From Tanticharoenia sakaeratensis NBRC 103193 (lineage in GTDB: Bacteria > Pseudomonadota > Alphaproteobacteria > Acetobacterales > Acetobacteraceae): a stretch of 64,000 nt of DNA. The DNA is taken from contig NZ_BALE01000004.1 in NCBI RefSeq assembly GCF_000963885.1, positions 108,900 through 172,899 on the forward strand, in the 5' to 3' direction. This document shows positions 53,491 to 63,695 of this stretch, one piece after another. The notes beneath the pieces are model-generated. The model was not told the DNA's origin. It made no database searches and saw only the letters and a program-made list of their open reading frames with translations. Each line of letters starts with the position of its first letter. Position 1 is the stretch's first letter. Position numbers and translations under genes: made by a program.

Positions 53491-54723
53491 TCAGCTTCGG
53501 TAGGATCCGTTGATGTCGATATAGCCGTGTGTCAGGTCGCACGACCACGCTTCCGCATGGCCGTTGCCGAGCCCGAGATCCGCCTGGATGTCGATGACCT
53601 CGCCCTTCATGTGCTCGACCACCGGCGTTTCGTCATATCCCTGGACGACCATGCCATGCCGCGCGATCCAGACACCCCCGATCGCAATCGACAGCGTGTC
53701 GCGGTTGGCCGGCTCACCGCACTTTCCGACGGCCATCACGACGCGGCCCCAGTTGGCATCGCCGCCTGCGATCGCGGTCTTGACCAGCGGCGAGTTGCCA
53801 ATCGCCATGGCGACCTTGTGCGCCGACGCGTCCGAGACGGCCCCCGTGACCGTGATGTGGATCAGCTTGGTTGCGCCTTCACCATCTCGGATCACGAGGA
53901 GCGCGAGTTCCTGCAGCGCATCGCGAATCGCCGCCACGAAGTCTGCAAGCCGCGGGTCAGCCGCATCCTCGATCGCGGCATTGCCGGCGCGGCCCGTCGC
54001 GAATGCCAGCACCATGTCCGAGGTCGACGTGTCCGAATCGACCGTGATGCGATTGAAACTGCGGTCGACGGCCTCGCTCAGAATCTGCTGGAGCACAGAC
54101 TGGGGAAGGGCGGCGTCGGTTGCGATGAACGACAGCATCGTCGCCATGTCGGGTGCGATCATCCCCGATCCCTTGGCGATCCCCTGAATGCGAATCGGCG
54201 TGTCGCCGATGGTGATCTCACGCACGGCAGCCTTGGGGAACGTGTCGGTCGTGACGATCGCCTGTGCCGCATCCGCCCAGGACAGTGGCGACAGCCGCGT
54301 GTAGAGATCGGGCAGCGCCTTCGTGATGCGGTCGTATGGCAGGATCTCGCCGATCACGCCCGTGGACGCGACGAACACGTCGCTTGCCGAACACTGCACG
54401 AGGCGGGCCGCGGCCGCGGCCGTCGCCTGTGCGGCATCGACGCCCGCGCGCCCGGTGAACACGTTGGCGTTGCCCGTATTGACCACAAGGGCACGCGCCA
54501 CGCCGTGCGGGAGGGCTGCCTTGCACCAGTCCACGGGCGCGCCGGGACATTTGCTGCGGGTGAACACGCCTGCAACCGTGGTGCCGGGCACGAACTCGGC
54601 CATCATCAGGTCCGTGCGGCCGGAATAGCGGATGCCGGCTTCAGCACTCCCCAGGCGGACGCCCTCGACCGTGCCGAGCTCCGGCAACGGACGGGCAAGC
54701 GGGGAACGCGCTGGAGCGGCCAT
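53491..54723 (-). CDS. argJ: Bifunctional ornithine acetyltransferase/N-acetylglutamate synthase (ArgJ)
   Basis: ArgJ recycles acetyl groups in arginine synthesis. The 410-residue precursor autocleaves at the conserved Ala-Thr in APDMATMLSFI, making alpha and beta chains. Other motifs: AEFVPGTTVAGVFTRSKCPGAPVDWCK, NTGNANVFTGRAG and CSASDVFVASTGVIGE, all typical of the family. The start at 54723 has GGGAG upstream and matches the expected N-terminus; an open frame of 43 codons further upstream is not conserved. The ppiC-type gene lies upstream on the same strand. Confidence 0.95.
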   Translation of the reverse strand: MAAPARSPLARPLPELGTVEGVRLGSAEAGIRYSGRTDLMMAEFVPGTTVAGVFTRSKCPGAPVDWCKAALPHGVARALVVNTGNANVFTGRAGVDAAQATAAAAARLVQCSASDVFVASTGVIGEILPYDRITKALPDLYTRLSPLSWADAAQAIVTTDTFPKAAVREITIGDTPIRIQGIAKGSGMIAPDMATMLSFIATDAALPQSVLQQILSEAVDRSFNRITVDSDTSTSDMVLAFATGRAGNAAIEDAADPRLADFVAAIRDALQELALLVIRDGEGATKLIHITVTGAVSDASAHKVAMAIGNSPLVKTAIAGGDANWGRVVMAVGKCGEPANRDTLSIAIGGVWIARHGMVVQGYDETPVVEHMKGEVIDIQADLGLGNGHAEAWSCDLTHGYIDINGSYRS

Positions 54724-54855
54724 GGGGTGATCTCCCTGATCTGAAACGACGAACTTCGCAGCAACACGAACATGCGTGCGATGTTGCATTGTTTTTCGGG
54801 CATGCGACGCCGGTGCGCAAGCAGGCCGGGGACTGCGGTCGTAAGTCCGCATACG

Positions 54856-54898
54856 AAAAACCGCGGGAGATACAGGATTTCTCCTGTTTCCCCCGCGG
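54856..54898 (-). terminator. Intrinsic terminator of the PpiC-type foldase gene
   Basis: On the minus strand CCGCGGG pairs with CCCGCGG, with an inner ACAGGA/TCCTGT stem, followed by TTTTT. It is 43 nt past the foldase stop at 54942, between it and argJ. Confidence 0.88.
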
Positions 54899-54941
54899 CG
54901 TTCGGCAGCCCGTCACGATCACAGGATCGTGCGGGATAGGC

Positions 54942-55859
54942 TCAGTGATGAGCGGACGGCGTCGTCGTCTGGACCGGGGTCGCCATCGGCTTGCCCTGCT
55001 GATCGTACTGCACGATCTTGACGCCCTTCATGGCGGCGTCGACGGCGCTGCGGACGTCCTGCTGGATCAGCTTCTGGCGGATCTCGCCCTTGACCGAGTC
55101 ATAGCTCGGGACCGGCGCGTCGCGCGTGCCGAGAACCTGGATCACGTGCCAGCCGTACTGCGTCTTCACGGGCGTCTGCGTGATGGTGTTGGGCTTCATC
55201 TTGAACGCGGCATCCGAGAATGCCGGAAGCATGTCGCCGCGCTTGAACCAGCCGAGATCGCCGCCGTTGGAGCCCGCCGAGCCCTTGTCGGTCGAAAGCT
55301 GGGTTGCAAGCTTGGCAAAATCGGCGCCGTGGTTCAGCTGCGCGATGATGTCCTTGGCCTGTGCCTCGGACGCGACAAGAATGTGGCGCGCATGCACCTG
55401 TTCCTCGGGCTTCGCCTTGGCATAGTTCGCCTGGTAGTACGACTGCATCGCGGCGTCGGTGACTTCCGGCGTGACCTTCTGTGCAAGGTAGGCGTTCTGC
55501 AGCGCGCCGTCGGCGGCCGCCTGCATGCGCGCATGCACGTCAGCCTGCTTGTCGAGCCCTTCCTTGTAGGCTGCGATCTGCACCGCGCGCTGCTGCACCA
55601 GCTGGTTGATCAGGATGCCGAAGAGCTGCTGCGGCGATGCCTGATTCTGCAGCTGAGGCGGCAGGTTGGCGGCAGCCCGCTGCACATCGGCCAGCGTGAT
55701 GATCTGTCCGTTGACCGAAACCAGCGGCTGGTTGGGGTTCGGTGCCGCGGCCGGAGCTGCGGGTGCCGCGGCCGGCGCCGGAGCAGCCAGTGATGCGGTC
55801 GCGAGCGTGGTGGCGCTCAGAAGTGCGGCGCAGGCGAGCGCGGGGCGGATAAGCCGCAT
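54942..55859 (-). CDS. Periplasmic parvulin-type peptidyl-prolyl isomerase
   Basis: A 305-residue SurA/PpiC/PrsA-like foldase that isomerises proline bonds in periplasmic and outer-membrane proteins. It has a signal peptide (ALACAALLSATTLATASLA), an Ala/Pro linker, an N-terminal chaperone helix region (LFGILINQLVQQRAVQIAA) and the PpiC parvulin domain (HARHILVASEAQAKDII and GGDLGWFKRGDMLPAFSDAAF). The C-terminal tail is Thr/Pro/His-rich. Start ATG 55859 has GAGG upstream. It is divergent from secA, which would link secretion and folding of envelope proteins. Confidence 0.9.
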   Translation of the reverse strand: MRLIRPALACAALLSATTLATASLAAPAPAAAPAAPAAAPNPNQPLVSVNGQIITLADVQRAAANLPPQLQNQASPQQLFGILINQLVQQRAVQIAAYKEGLDKQADVHARMQAAADGALQNAYLAQKVTPEVTDAAMQSYYQANYAKAKPEEQVHARHILVASEAQAKDIIAQLNHGADFAKLATQLSTDKGSAGSNGGDLGWFKRGDMLPAFSDAAFKMKPNTITQTPVKTQYGWHVIQVLGTRDAPVPSYDSVKGEIRQKLIQQDVRSAVDAAMKGVKIVQYDQQGKPMATPVQTTTPSAHH

Positions 55860-56165
55860 GGATATCGAAACCTCACAGGAAACGGGAATGGCGCGCATCA
55901 TGGCGAAGGCCAATGAAGCCCGCAACCCACCGGCCGATGATAAGGCAAAGGCCGCGCGGGCGATACGCTCCACAGCGCTCGCAGGTTGACCCTGCGTCGG
56001 CCGCACCTTATCTGAACGTCGCGCGCACGGCGGCGTCCGCCGGCCCCGACATGCCAGACCCGTTTGTCGCGTCGTCCGGCCCGGCACGCGGGAGCCGCGG
56101 CCTTTCCGCCGGCTTCTACGTATCAGCCGCGCGCCGTTTGCTCGAAGTCTCGGCCAAGGACCCGC
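55860..56165. other. Divergent promoter region of the foldase gene and secA
   Basis: 306 nt with no gene. It includes a strong candidate promoter for secA (55986-56014), and the foldase gene must have its own promoter on the other strand, which I cannot place. Confidence 0.5.
55986..56014 (+). promoter_or_regulatory. Candidate sigma-70 promoter of secA
   Basis: TTGACC (55986-55991) and TATCTG (56009-56014) with a 17-nt spacer, five of six and four of six matches to consensus. The start point would lie about 145 nt before the secA ATG, leaving a long leader. Confidence 0.6.
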
Positions 56166-58877
56166 ATGTTCGCACGTCTCGCACGCAGCCTGTTCGGCAC
56201 CGCCAACGACCGATCGCTGAAATCGTTTCAGCGGCGCGTGCCCGACATCAACGCGCTCGAGCCGGCCATGCAGGCGCTCGACGATGCCCAGCTGTCGGGC
56301 AAGACGGCGGAGTTTCAGGCCCGTCTCGCAGCGGGCGAAACGACTGATGCCATTCTGCCCGAAGCGTTCGCCGTCGCCCGGGAGGCCGCGCGACGCGTCC
56401 TGGGGATGCGTCACTTCGACGTGCAGCTGATCGGCGGCATGGTCCTTCATGCAGGCAAGATCGCGGAGATGCGCACGGGCGAGGGCAAGACGCTTGTCGC
56501 GACATTGGCGGTCTACCTCAGCGCGCTGCAGGGCAAGGGCGTGCATGTCGTGACCGTGAACGACTATCTGGCGCGTCGCGATGCCGAGGAAATGAGCAGG
56601 CTCTATGCCTTTCTCGGTCTGTCGACCGGCGTGATCGTACCGAACCTGACGGACGACGAGCGTCGCACGGCCTATGCGTGCGATATCACCTATGGGACGA
56701 ACAACGAGTTCGGCTTCGACTATCTGCGCGACAACATGAAATACGCGCTGTCGGACATGGTGCAGCGCCCGTTCCACCACGCGATCGTGGACGAGGTGGA
56801 CAGCATCCTGATCGACGAGGCGCGCACGCCGCTGATCATCTCGGGGCCGGCCGACGACAGTTCGGAGCTGTATCGACTGGTCGATGCGGTGGTGGCCGAG
56901 CTGGTGAAGCTGCCGGACACGTTCGACAAGGACGAGAAGCTGCGCACCGTGATCCTGACGGAGCCGGGCGCAGAGCAGATCGAGGCGATGCTGGCGGAAG
57001 CCGAGGTGCTGCGCGAGGGCGGTCTGTACGACATCCACAACGTCGCGGTCGTCCATCACGTGCAGCAGTCGCTGCGGGCCCATGCCCTGTTCTCGCGTGA
57101 TGTCGATTACATCGTGCGCGGCGGCAAGGTCATCATCATCGACGAATTCACCGGTCGCATGATGGAAGGACGACGCTACTCCGACGGTCTCCACCAGGCG
57201 CTGGAAGCCAAGGAACACGTGGCGATTCAGCAGGAAAACCAGACGCTCGCCTCCATCACCTTCCAGAACTACTTCCGGCTCTATCCCAAGCTGTCCGGCA
57301 TGACCGGCACGGCCATGACGGAAGCCGACGAATTCGCCGAGATCTACAATCTCGACGTCGTGGAAATTCCGACGAACCTGCCCGTCGCCCGCAAGGACGA
57401 CGATGACGAGGTCTACCGGACGGCGGCCGAGAAATACGCGTCCGTGGCTGTTCTCGTCGAGGAAGCAGCAAAGCGCGGACAGCCGGTTCTGGTCGGCACG
57501 ACCTCGATCGAGAAGAGCGAATACCTGTCGTCGCTCCTGACGCAGCGCAAGGTGAAGCACAACGTGCTGAATGCGCGCTTCCATGAGATGGAGGCGACCA
57601 TCGTCGCCCAGGCAGGTGCGCCGGGAGCGATCACGATCGCGACCAACATGGCCGGGCGCGGCACCGACATCAAACTCGGCGGCAATGTCGAGATGCTGGT
57701 GAAGCAGCGCCTCGAAGGCATCGAGGACGAAGCCGAGCGCGCGCGCATCGAGAGCGAGCTGCGCGCCAAGGTCGCGGCTGATCACGACATCGTCCAGGCC
57801 GCAGGCGGGTTGTATGTGGTCGGCACGGAGCGTCACGAGAGCCGCCGGATCGACAACCAGCTGCGCGGCCGGTCGGGCCGCCAGGGCGATCCGGGCGCCT
57901 CGCGCTTTTACCTGTCGCTCGAAGACGACCTCATGCGGATCTTCGGGTCCGAGCGCATGGGCGGGATGATGCAGAAGCTGGGCCTGAAGGACGGCGAGGC
58001 GATCGTTCATCCCTGGCTGAACAGCGCGGTCGAGCGGGCGCAAAAGAAGGTCGAGGCGCGCAACTTCGACATGCGCAAGAACACGTTGAAGTACGACGAC
58101 GTGATGAACGACCAGCGCAAGGAAGTTTATGCGCAGCGCCGGGAGTACATGGCGTCGGACGACGTCTCGACAGTCATCGCCGAGATGCGCCAGGAAGCGA
58201 TCGAGGAAAAGGTCGCGGTCCGTATCCCCGAGAAGTCGTTTGCGGAAGCCTGGAGCGTTGACGAGCTGACGGCCGATATCGAGCGACTGGTAGCCTTGAA
58301 GCTTCCGATCGCCGAATGGGCGCGCGAGGACGGGATGGACGCGGAGCATGTCGCGATCCGTATCGAGGAAGCGGCGGCCCAGTCGCAGGCGGCGCGCGCT
58401 GCCAATCTCGGCCCTGACTTCATGCGCTATATCGAGAAGCAGGTGCTGCTGACCTCGTTCGATGCCGTCTGGAAAGAGCATCTGCACGGGCTCGACCAGC
58501 TGCGTCAGGGTATCGGCCTGCGGGCCTACGGCCAGCGCGATCCGCTGAATGAATACAAGCACGAAGCCTTCCAGATGTTCACGTCGATGCTCGACGAATT
58601 CCGCGAGCGCGTGACGATGACCATGGCGCGGATCGAGGTGGCGCCGGCGCCCGAGGCGATGCCGTTCGCGCAGGCCTCCGAATCGCAGATGGTCGAAAGC
58701 CATCCTTCGCCGATGGCGAGTGCCGAGCCGCGTTACGCTGCCCAGCCTGCGGACGCCGTGGGTGCCGCCGCGATCACGGAAGGCGATGTGACGAGTTGGG
58801 GCGAGACCCCGCGCAATGCCCCGTGTCCGTGCGGCTCAGGCAAGAAGTTCAAGCACTGTCATGGACGCATGGCGTGA
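56166..58877 (+). CDS. secA: Preprotein translocase ATPase SecA
   Basis: The 903-residue motor of the Sec pathway, which drives secretory preproteins through SecYEG. Walker A is MRTGEGKT, and the DEAD-type Walker B is in [20 protein letters not shown]. Later come [36 protein letters not shown] and [17 protein letters not shown], all SecA hallmarks. The C-terminus has the zinc-binding SecB-interacting motif [17 protein letters not shown]. Size is normal. The start has AAGGA about 7 nt upstream; the longer frame to 56064 lacks conserved sequence. Confidence 0.97.
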   Translation: MFARLARSLFGTANDRSLKSFQRRVPDINALEPAMQALDDAQLSGKTAEFQARLAAGETTDAILPEAFAVAREAARRVLGMRHFDVQLIGGMVLHAGKIAEMRTGEGKTLVATLAVYLSALQGKGVHVVTVNDYLARRDAEEMSRLYAFLGLSTGVIVPNLTDDERRTAYACDITYGTNNEFGFDYLRDNMKYALSDMVQRPFHHAIVDEVDSILIDEARTPLIISGPADDSSELYRLVDAVVAELVKLPDTFDKDEKLRTVILTEPGAEQIEAMLAEAEVLREGGLYDIHNVAVVHHVQQSLRAHALFSRDVDYIVRGGKVIIIDEFTGRMMEGRRYSDGLHQALEAKEHVAIQQENQTLASITFQNYFRLYPKLSGMTGTAMTEADEFAEIYNLDVVEIPTNLPVARKDDDDEVYRTAAEKYASVAVLVEEAAKRGQPVLVGTTSIEKSEYLSSLLTQRKVKHNVLNARFHEMEATIVAQAGAPGAITIATNMAGRGTDIKLGGNVEMLVKQRLEGIEDEAERARIESELRAKVAADHDIVQAAGGLYVVGTERHESRRIDNQLRGRSGRQGDPGASRFYLSLEDDLMRIFGSERMGGMMQKLGLKDGEAIVHPWLNSAVERAQKKVEARNFDMRKNTLKYDDVMNDQRKEVYAQRREYMASDDVSTVIAEMRQEAIEEKVAVRIPEKSFAEAWSVDELTADIERLVALKLPIAEWAREDGMDAEHVAIRIEEAAAQSQAARAANLGPDFMRYIEKQVLLTSFDAVWKEHLHGLDQLRQGIGLRAYGQRDPLNEYKHEAFQMFTSMLDEFRERVTMTMARIEVAPAPEAMPFAQASESQMVESHPSPMASAEPRYAAQPADAVGAAAITEGDVTSWGETPRNAPCPCGSGKKFKHCHGRMA

Positions 58878-58890
58878 CGGCGACGGTTCT

Positions 58891-59007
58891 CTTTCGTCTC
58901 TGGTAGAAGACGAAAGGCGGGACGGTTCGAGGATTTCAGCGTCCGGGGCGGGCGATCTCATGATGGCCTGCACGACTGGGCGCTTGGGCTCTTTCTCGCG
59001 AAAGAGC
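58891..59007 (+). other. Two hairpins between secA and yebC
   Basis: The first is a 9-bp perfect stem (CTTTCGTCT / AGACGAAAG, 58891-58916) and the second an 8-bp stem (GCTCTTTC / GAAAGAGC, loop TCGC, 58988-59007). Neither has a T-run, so they are unlikely to be plain terminators. They may be 3'-end structures of secA or part of yebC's leader. Confidence 0.5.
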
Positions 59008-59051
59008 ATGGATGGGCCGCGCATGGCGGCCGGAAAGACGGGTAGGGCGAC

Positions 59052-59801
59052 ATGGCAGGTCATTCGCAATTCAAGAACATCATGCACCGCAAGGGCGCGC
59101 AGGACGCCAAGCGCGCGCGCCAGTTCGCCAAGGTGATCCGCGAAATCACGGTATCGGTGCGCGCCGGCGCGCCTGACCCGTCAGCTAATCCGCGCCTGCG
59201 TGCAGCGCTTTCGATGGCGCGCGAGGCGAACATGCCGAAGGACACGGTCGAGCGCGCCATCAAGAAGGCCTCCGGCGCTGCGGGCGGCGAGGATTATGTG
59301 GAGGTTCGCTACGAGGGATACGGCCCGGCAGGGGTCGCGATCATCGTCGAAGGACTGACCGACAATCGCAACCGCACCGCGTCCGACGTGCGTGCCGCTT
59401 TCTCCAAGCATGGCGGCTCGATGGGCGAGACCAACTCGGTATCGTTCATGTTCCAGCGCCTCGGCGTCATCGCCTATCCGGCGGACGTGGCATCCGAGGA
59501 CGACATGCTGGAGGCCGCGATCGAGGCCGGCGCCGACAATGTCGAGAGCTCGGACGAGGGGCACGAAATTACATGCCCGGTCGAGAGCTTTTTCGCGGTT
59601 CGCGACGCGCTTGAGGCCCGCTTCGGCGAGCCGCGCACGGCGAAGCTCGACTGGCGTCCCGGCAATACCGTTCCGCTGGACGAAGAGCAGGCACGCAGCG
59701 TGCTGAAGCTGATCGACGTTCTGGACGACAACGATGACGTTCAGGCGGTCTATGCGAATTTCGACCTGTCCGACGACGTGGCCGAGGCGCTCGCCGCTTG
59801 A
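59052..59801 (+). CDS. yebC: YebC/PmpR family regulator
   Basis: A 249-residue YebC/TACO1 family protein: [25 protein letters not shown] at the start, [23 protein letters not shown], and [31 protein letters not shown] central block. Members act as transcriptional regulators (PmpR) or ribosome-associated translation factors that ease polyproline stalling. The stop overlaps the ruvC TTG (TTGA), a common yebC-ruvCAB arrangement. Confidence 0.95.
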   Translation: MAGHSQFKNIMHRKGAQDAKRARQFAKVIREITVSVRAGAPDPSANPRLRAALSMAREANMPKDTVERAIKKASGAAGGEDYVEVRYEGYGPAGVAIIVEGLTDNRNRTASDVRAAFSKHGGSMGETNSVSFMFQRLGVIAYPADVASEDDMLEAAIEAGADNVESSDEGHEITCPVESFFAVRDALEARFGEPRTAKLDWRPGNTVPLDEEQARSVLKLIDVLDDNDDVQAVYANFDLSDDVAEALAA

Positions 59802-60304
59802 TCCGGCTTATCGGCATCGATCCTGGCCTGCGCTTCACCGGCTGGGGCGTGATCGAGGTCGATGGCAATCGACTGCGCCATATTGGTGACGGCGTTCTCG
59901 CGACTGACGGAGCCGACCCGGTGCCGATCCGCCTGCGTGTGTTGCACGAGGGGTTGAACCGCGTCATGGCCGAGTATCGACCGGTCGAAGCGGCCGTCGA
60001 GGAAACCTATGTCAACCGCAACGGCTCTTCGACGCTGAAGCTTGGCTACGCGCGCGGGATCTCGCTGCTGGCACCGTCCCAGGCGGGGCTGCCTGTTGCC
60101 GAATACGGTGCGATGGCGGTCAAGCGCGCGGTGGTCGGGACGGGTGCCGCGACGAAGGAGCAGGTCGAGATGATGGTGCGGCGCCTGCTCCCGGGAGCGC
60201 TGGTGCGCCGGGCGGACGCATCGGATGCTCTCGCCGTGGCGATCTGCCATGCGCATCATCGCGCAAGCGCGGCCCGGGTCAGTTCCGGTCAGCGAATGGC
60301 GTGA
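59798..60304 (+). CDS. ruvC: Crossover junction endodeoxyribonuclease RuvC
   Basis: The 168-residue RuvC resolves Holliday junctions by dual-strand cuts. Catalytic acidic residues are in place: Asp of [12 protein letters not shown], Glu of [10 protein letters not shown] and the aspartates of [17 protein letters not shown]. The start TTG at 59798 overlaps the yebC stop and leads directly into the family N-terminus IRLIGIDPG. ruvA follows 10 nt downstream. Confidence 0.96.
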   Translation: MIRLIGIDPGLRFTGWGVIEVDGNRLRHIGDGVLATDGADPVPIRLRVLHEGLNRVMAEYRPVEAAVEETYVNRNGSSTLKLGYARGISLLAPSQAGLPVAEYGAMAVKRAVVGTGAATKEQVEMMVRRLLPGALVRRADASDALAVAICHAHHRASAARVSSGQRMA

Positions 60305-60314
60305 GGACACGATC

Positions 60315-60920
60315 GTGATCGGACAACTCACGGGGCTGGTCGGACACGTCGAGGCGGACCGCTGCCTGGTCGATGTGAACGGCGTGGGCTACGTCGTCTC
60401 GGCCTCCACGCGCACGCTCGCAGCCCTTCCTCATCCACCCGAGATTGCACGCGTGCTGATCGAAACCGTGGTGCGCGAGGAATCGATCTCCCTCTACGGT
60501 TTCGCGACCGGGGACGAGCGCGCGTGGTTCCGCCTGCTGACGACCGTGCAGGGCGTCGGTGCGAAAGTCGCGCTTGCGATCCTCTCGATCGCTTCTCCCG
60601 GTGAGCTGGTCGCCATCATCAATGCGGCCGACAAGGCGTCCCTGTCGCGCGCAGCCGGTGTCGGCGGCCGGCTGGCCGAGCGGATCCTGACGGAATTGCG
60701 CGGCAAGGTTGCGAAGATGCCGGGCGGCGGCGGGCCGACCCTGCCGGTCACAGGACCCGCACCGGGCGCCAGCGTCGAGAGCGATGCGCTGATGGCACTG
60801 GAAGGGCTCGGCTTTCGCCGCGTGGAGGCATTGCCGGTCCTGTCGAAAGTTCTGGGTGCGCATGAAGATGCAACGCTCGATCTGGCCATCCGCTTATGTC
60901 TGAAGGAGCTGGCGCGATGA
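60315..60920 (+). CDS. ruvA: Holliday junction DNA helicase subunit RuvA
   Basis: The 201-residue RuvA binds four-way junctions and recruits RuvB. It begins [28 protein letters not shown] (start GTG 60315, GAGG 7-8 nt upstream), with helix-hairpin-helix segments [15 protein letters not shown] and [16 protein letters not shown], and the C-terminal domain III around [18 protein letters not shown] that contacts RuvB. Its stop overlaps the ruvB ATG (ATGA). Upstream in-frame starts overlap ruvC and are not needed. Confidence 0.96.
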   Translation: MIGQLTGLVGHVEADRCLVDVNGVGYVVSASTRTLAALPHPPEIARVLIETVVREESISLYGFATGDERAWFRLLTTVQGVGAKVALAILSIASPGELVAIINAADKASLSRAAGVGGRLAERILTELRGKVAKMPGGGGPTLPVTGPAPGASVESDALMALEGLGFRRVEALPVLSKVLGAHEDATLDLAIRLCLKELAR

Positions 60921-61990
60921 GCGAGTGGAGCGACGAACGCGTCACTGAACCGCAGCGTACGCCCGAGGACGCCGCTGAGGCCGGTCTTCGGCCGCAGACG
61001 CTCGATGACTTCACCGGGCAGAAGGCATCGCGCGAGAACCTGTCCGTGTTCATCGCGGCGGCGAAAGCACGCGGCGAGGCTCTCGACCATGTGCTGCTTC
61101 ACGGGCCGCCCGGCCTGGGCAAGACGACGCTTGCCCAGATCGTGGCCCGCGAACTGGGCGTCGGATTCCGCGCAACGTCGGGCCCCGTGATCCAGCGCGC
61201 AGGGGATCTCGCGGCGATCCTGACCAATCTGCAGCCGCGTGACGTGCTGTTCATCGACGAAATTCATCGTCTGCAGCCCGCGATCGAGGAAGTGCTCTAT
61301 CCGGCGATGGAGGATTTCCAGCTCGACCTGATCATAGGCGAAGGGCCGGCCGCCCGCTCCGTGCGGATCGACCTATCACCCTTTACGCTGGTGGCGGCCA
61401 CGACGCGGGCAGGGCTTCTGGCTACGCCCTTGCGGGACCGGTTCGGCATTCCGCTGCGGCTCGTGTTCTACACGTCCGAAGAGTTGCGCCAGATTGTCGC
61501 AAGGGGCGCCGTCAAGCTCGGACTCTCCTTGACCGAGGCGGCGGCCGAGGAGATTGCCCGTCGTTCACGCGGAACGCCTCGAATCGCAGGCCGCCTTCTG
61601 CGTCGTGTGCGAGACTTCGCGCTCGGTCGGGGCGAGGTCACGCGCGACATGGCCGACTCGGCCCTGTCACGGCTGGAAGTCGATAGCCGGGGGCTCGATG
61701 CGATGGACAGGCGCTATCTGTCGCGCATCGCCGATCATCACAACGGCGGACCCGTGGGCGTCGAGACGCTGGCCGCCGCGCTGGCCGAGGCGCGCGATAC
61801 GCTCGAGGATGTGATCGAGCCGTATCTGATCCAGGAAGGGCTCGTGCTGCGCACGTCGCGTGGACGCATGCTGGGCGAGGAAGGATGGCGGCATCTGGGG
61901 CTCGTGCCGCCGATGCCGGACAACGCGCAGGCTGATCTGCTCCGGATGGCGCAAAGCCGAGCGGAACGGGGCGGCCCGGACGATGCATAG
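60917..61990 (+). CDS. ruvB: Holliday junction DNA helicase RuvB
   Basis: The 357-residue AAA+ motor of branch migration. Walker A is [13 protein letters not shown], Walker [25 protein letters not shown], sensor 1 [11 protein letters not shown], the arginine finger region [12 protein letters not shown] and the C-terminal winged helix [21 protein letters not shown]. It carries a short N-terminal extension rich in Glu. The stop overlaps the thioesterase start by 8 nt. Confidence 0.97.
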   Translation: MSEWSDERVTEPQRTPEDAAEAGLRPQTLDDFTGQKASRENLSVFIAAAKARGEALDHVLLHGPPGLGKTTLAQIVARELGVGFRATSGPVIQRAGDLAAILTNLQPRDVLFIDEIHRLQPAIEEVLYPAMEDFQLDLIIGEGPAARSVRIDLSPFTLVAATTRAGLLATPLRDRFGIPLRLVFYTSEELRQIVARGAVKLGLSLTEAAAEEIARRSRGTPRIAGRLLRRVRDFALGRGEVTRDMADSALSRLEVDSRGLDAMDRRYLSRIADHHNGGPVGVETLAAALAEARDTLEDVIEPYLIQEGLVLRTSRGRMLGEEGWRHLGLVPPMPDNAQADLLRMAQSRAERGGPDDA

Positions 61991-62396
61991 CGCGGTCTAT
62001 CGCGTCTATTACGAGGATACGGATGCGTTCGGCATCATGTATCACGCGCGTCACATCGCCTTTGCCGAGCGGGCCCGCGCCGATGCCATGCGCGATGCCG
62101 GCGGATCGGTCAGCACGCTGGCGGCGGAGCATGGTCTGGGTTTCGTGGTCCGGCGCCTGTCGGTCGCATATCGGGCCAGCCTGAAGCTGGATGACGCCGT
62201 GCGCGTGACGACGGCCCTCAGGCATCTGCGCGGCGCGTCCTGCGCGCTCGAGCAGGTGCTCTGGCGGGACGATATCCAGGCCGCCGTGCTGGCCGTGGAC
62301 CTTGCATGCGTCACGTTGGGCGATGCGCGTCCTGCCCGAATTCCGCCGCGATGGTGTGGTGTGCTCGAAACATTGCGCGACGTGGATCAAGCGTAA
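61983..62396 (+). CDS. ybgC: YbgC family acyl-CoA thioesterase
   Basis: A 137-residue hotdog-fold thioesterase of the Tol-Pal-associated YbgC type. The hallmark [23 protein letters not shown] holds the catalytic Asp, and the [20 protein letters not shown] strand pair completes the fold. It hydrolyses short acyl-CoA or acyl-ACP and is thought to affect phospholipid metabolism. Overlap with ruvB by 8 nt and position before tolQ match the classical tol-pal gene order. Confidence 0.93.
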   Translation: MHSAVYRVYYEDTDAFGIMYHARHIAFAERARADAMRDAGGSVSTLAAEHGLGFVVRRLSVAYRASLKLDDAVRVTTALRHLRGASCALEQVLWRDDIQAAVLAVDLACVTLGDARPARIPPRWCGVLETLRDVDQA

Positions 62397-62524
62397 CGTC
62401 CGGTTAACCAAATCGGACCTTCCATGCGGTTGCGCGAAATGCGATGGAGTGGCGCCGTACGCGGGATGTGCCGCGTATCATGGGGTCAGTTGCGGGCCGG
62501 TTTGAGGCCGATCGGGAGGATGGT

Positions 62525-63244
62525 TTGGATCGAGCGGTAGATGCGGCGAGCCTTGGGGCCGCAGCAGTGGGTGGCTTGTCGCCCTGGGAGCTGTTTCTTC
62601 ACGCCTCCATCGTCGTCAAGCTGGTGATGATCGGGTTGATTGTCTGCAGCGTGTATGTCTGGGCGATCATCGTCACCAAGACGCTCACCATTCGTCGGAT
62701 CAACCGCGAGGCGACGGAATTCGAGGACCGTTTCTGGTCCGGTGGCAGCCTCGACGACCTGTACGAGTCGGAAGGTGCGAAGCCTGTTCATCCGATCGCA
62801 TCCGTGTTCGGCGCGGCGATGGGTGAATGGCGGCGTTCGGCGCGCATCTCCGGCGCGGATCTGGTCCGTGGCGGCGTGCGGGACCGGGTGGACCGGGCGA
62901 TCTCGATCACGATCACGCGTGAGATGGAGCGGTTGGAACGTGGCCTGATCTTCCTGGCGACGATCGGTCCGGTGGCGCCGTTCATCGGTCTGTTCGGAAC
63001 GGTCTGGGGCATCATGCACGCGTTCGGCGCGATCGCGGCCATGCACAATACCAACCTGTCCGTCGTAGCGCCGGGCATTTCCGAGGCCCTCTTCGCAACC
63101 GCGATTGGCCTTGTGACCGCCATTCCGGCCTATGTCGCCTACAACATGGCGAGCGCGGCGCTTGGGCACTTCTCGGACCGCATGGAAGCATTCGGCACCG
63201 AATTCGCTGCCATCCTGTCGCGCCAGTCCGAGGAGCGGAGCTAA
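62525..63244 (+). CDS. tolQ: Tol-Pal system protein TolQ
   Basis: A 239-residue MotA/ExbB/TolQ proton-channel protein that with TolR and TolA drives outer-membrane constriction at division. Three membrane helices are visible (IVVKLVMIGLIVCSVYVWAI, LIFLATIGPVAPFIGLFGTVWGIMHAF and EALFATAIGLVTAIPAYVAYN). The helix 2-3 motifs are as in the family. The start is TTG at 62525, just after GGGAGGA (62514-62520), which gives a conventional N-terminus. ATG codons at 62444 and 62480 lack ribosome binding sites. Confidence 0.93.
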   Translation: MDRAVDAASLGAAAVGGLSPWELFLHASIVVKLVMIGLIVCSVYVWAIIVTKTLTIRRINREATEFEDRFWSGGSLDDLYESEGAKPVHPIASVFGAAMGEWRRSARISGADLVRGGVRDRVDRAISITITREMERLERGLIFLATIGPVAPFIGLFGTVWGIMHAFGAIAAMHNTNLSVVAPGISEALFATAIGLVTAIPAYVAYNMASAALGHFSDRMEAFGTEFAAILSRQSEERS

Positions 63245-63249
63245 ACGCC

Positions 63250-63684
63250 ATGGCGATGGGAGGAGCGGGCAGCGGCCCGCGCAACCGCAGGCGCAGGCCG
63301 GCTGCCGAGATCAACGTGACACCGCTGGTGGACGTGATGCTCGTGCTGCTGATCGTCTTCATGGTGACGGCGCCGATGATGACCAGCGGCGTGAACGTGG
63401 ATCTGCCCAAGACGGATGCCAGTCCGCTGAACGCCGATACCAAGCCGATCACGGTCTCCATCAAATCCGATGGCAGCCTGTTCATCGGTGACGACGCGGT
63501 GAGCGCGGATCAGCTCGTGGCCCAGCTTCAGGCTCTGTCGCAGAACGACCCGACCCACCGGATCTTCGTGCGCGGCGACCAGCACATCGACTACGGTCGC
63601 GTGATGGAAGTCATGGGACGGATCACGTCAGGCGGCTTCACCCATGTCGCCCTGCTGGCTCAGCAGCCGGCATCCGGACAGTAA
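63250..63684 (+). CDS. tolR: Tol-Pal system protein TolR
   Basis: The 144-residue ExbD/TolR partner of TolQ. The membrane helix with its conserved Asp is EINVTPLVDVMLVLLIVFMVTAPMM, split between the cytoplasmic start and the helix; Asp of PLVDVM carries protons. The periplasmic domain follows (VDLPKTDASPLNADTKPITVSI). Five nt separate it from tolQ. Confidence 0.95.
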   Translation: MAMGGAGSGPRNRRRRPAAEINVTPLVDVMLVLLIVFMVTAPMMTSGVNVDLPKTDASPLNADTKPITVSIKSDGSLFIGDDAVSADQLVAQLQALSQNDPTHRIFVRGDQHIDYGRVMEVMGRITSGGFTHVALLAQQPASGQ

Positions 63685-63695
63685 GGACCACGACG

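Noticed and set aside
53527..54744. A 405-codon plus-strand frame
   Set aside because: Antisense to argJ, a full-length housekeeping gene.
54942..58703. A 1253-codon minus-strand frame running through the secA region
   Set aside because: Only the last 305 codons (from 55859) form the foldase. The rest is the antisense of secA, whose protein motifs are unambiguous. GC-rich codon bias opens such frames.
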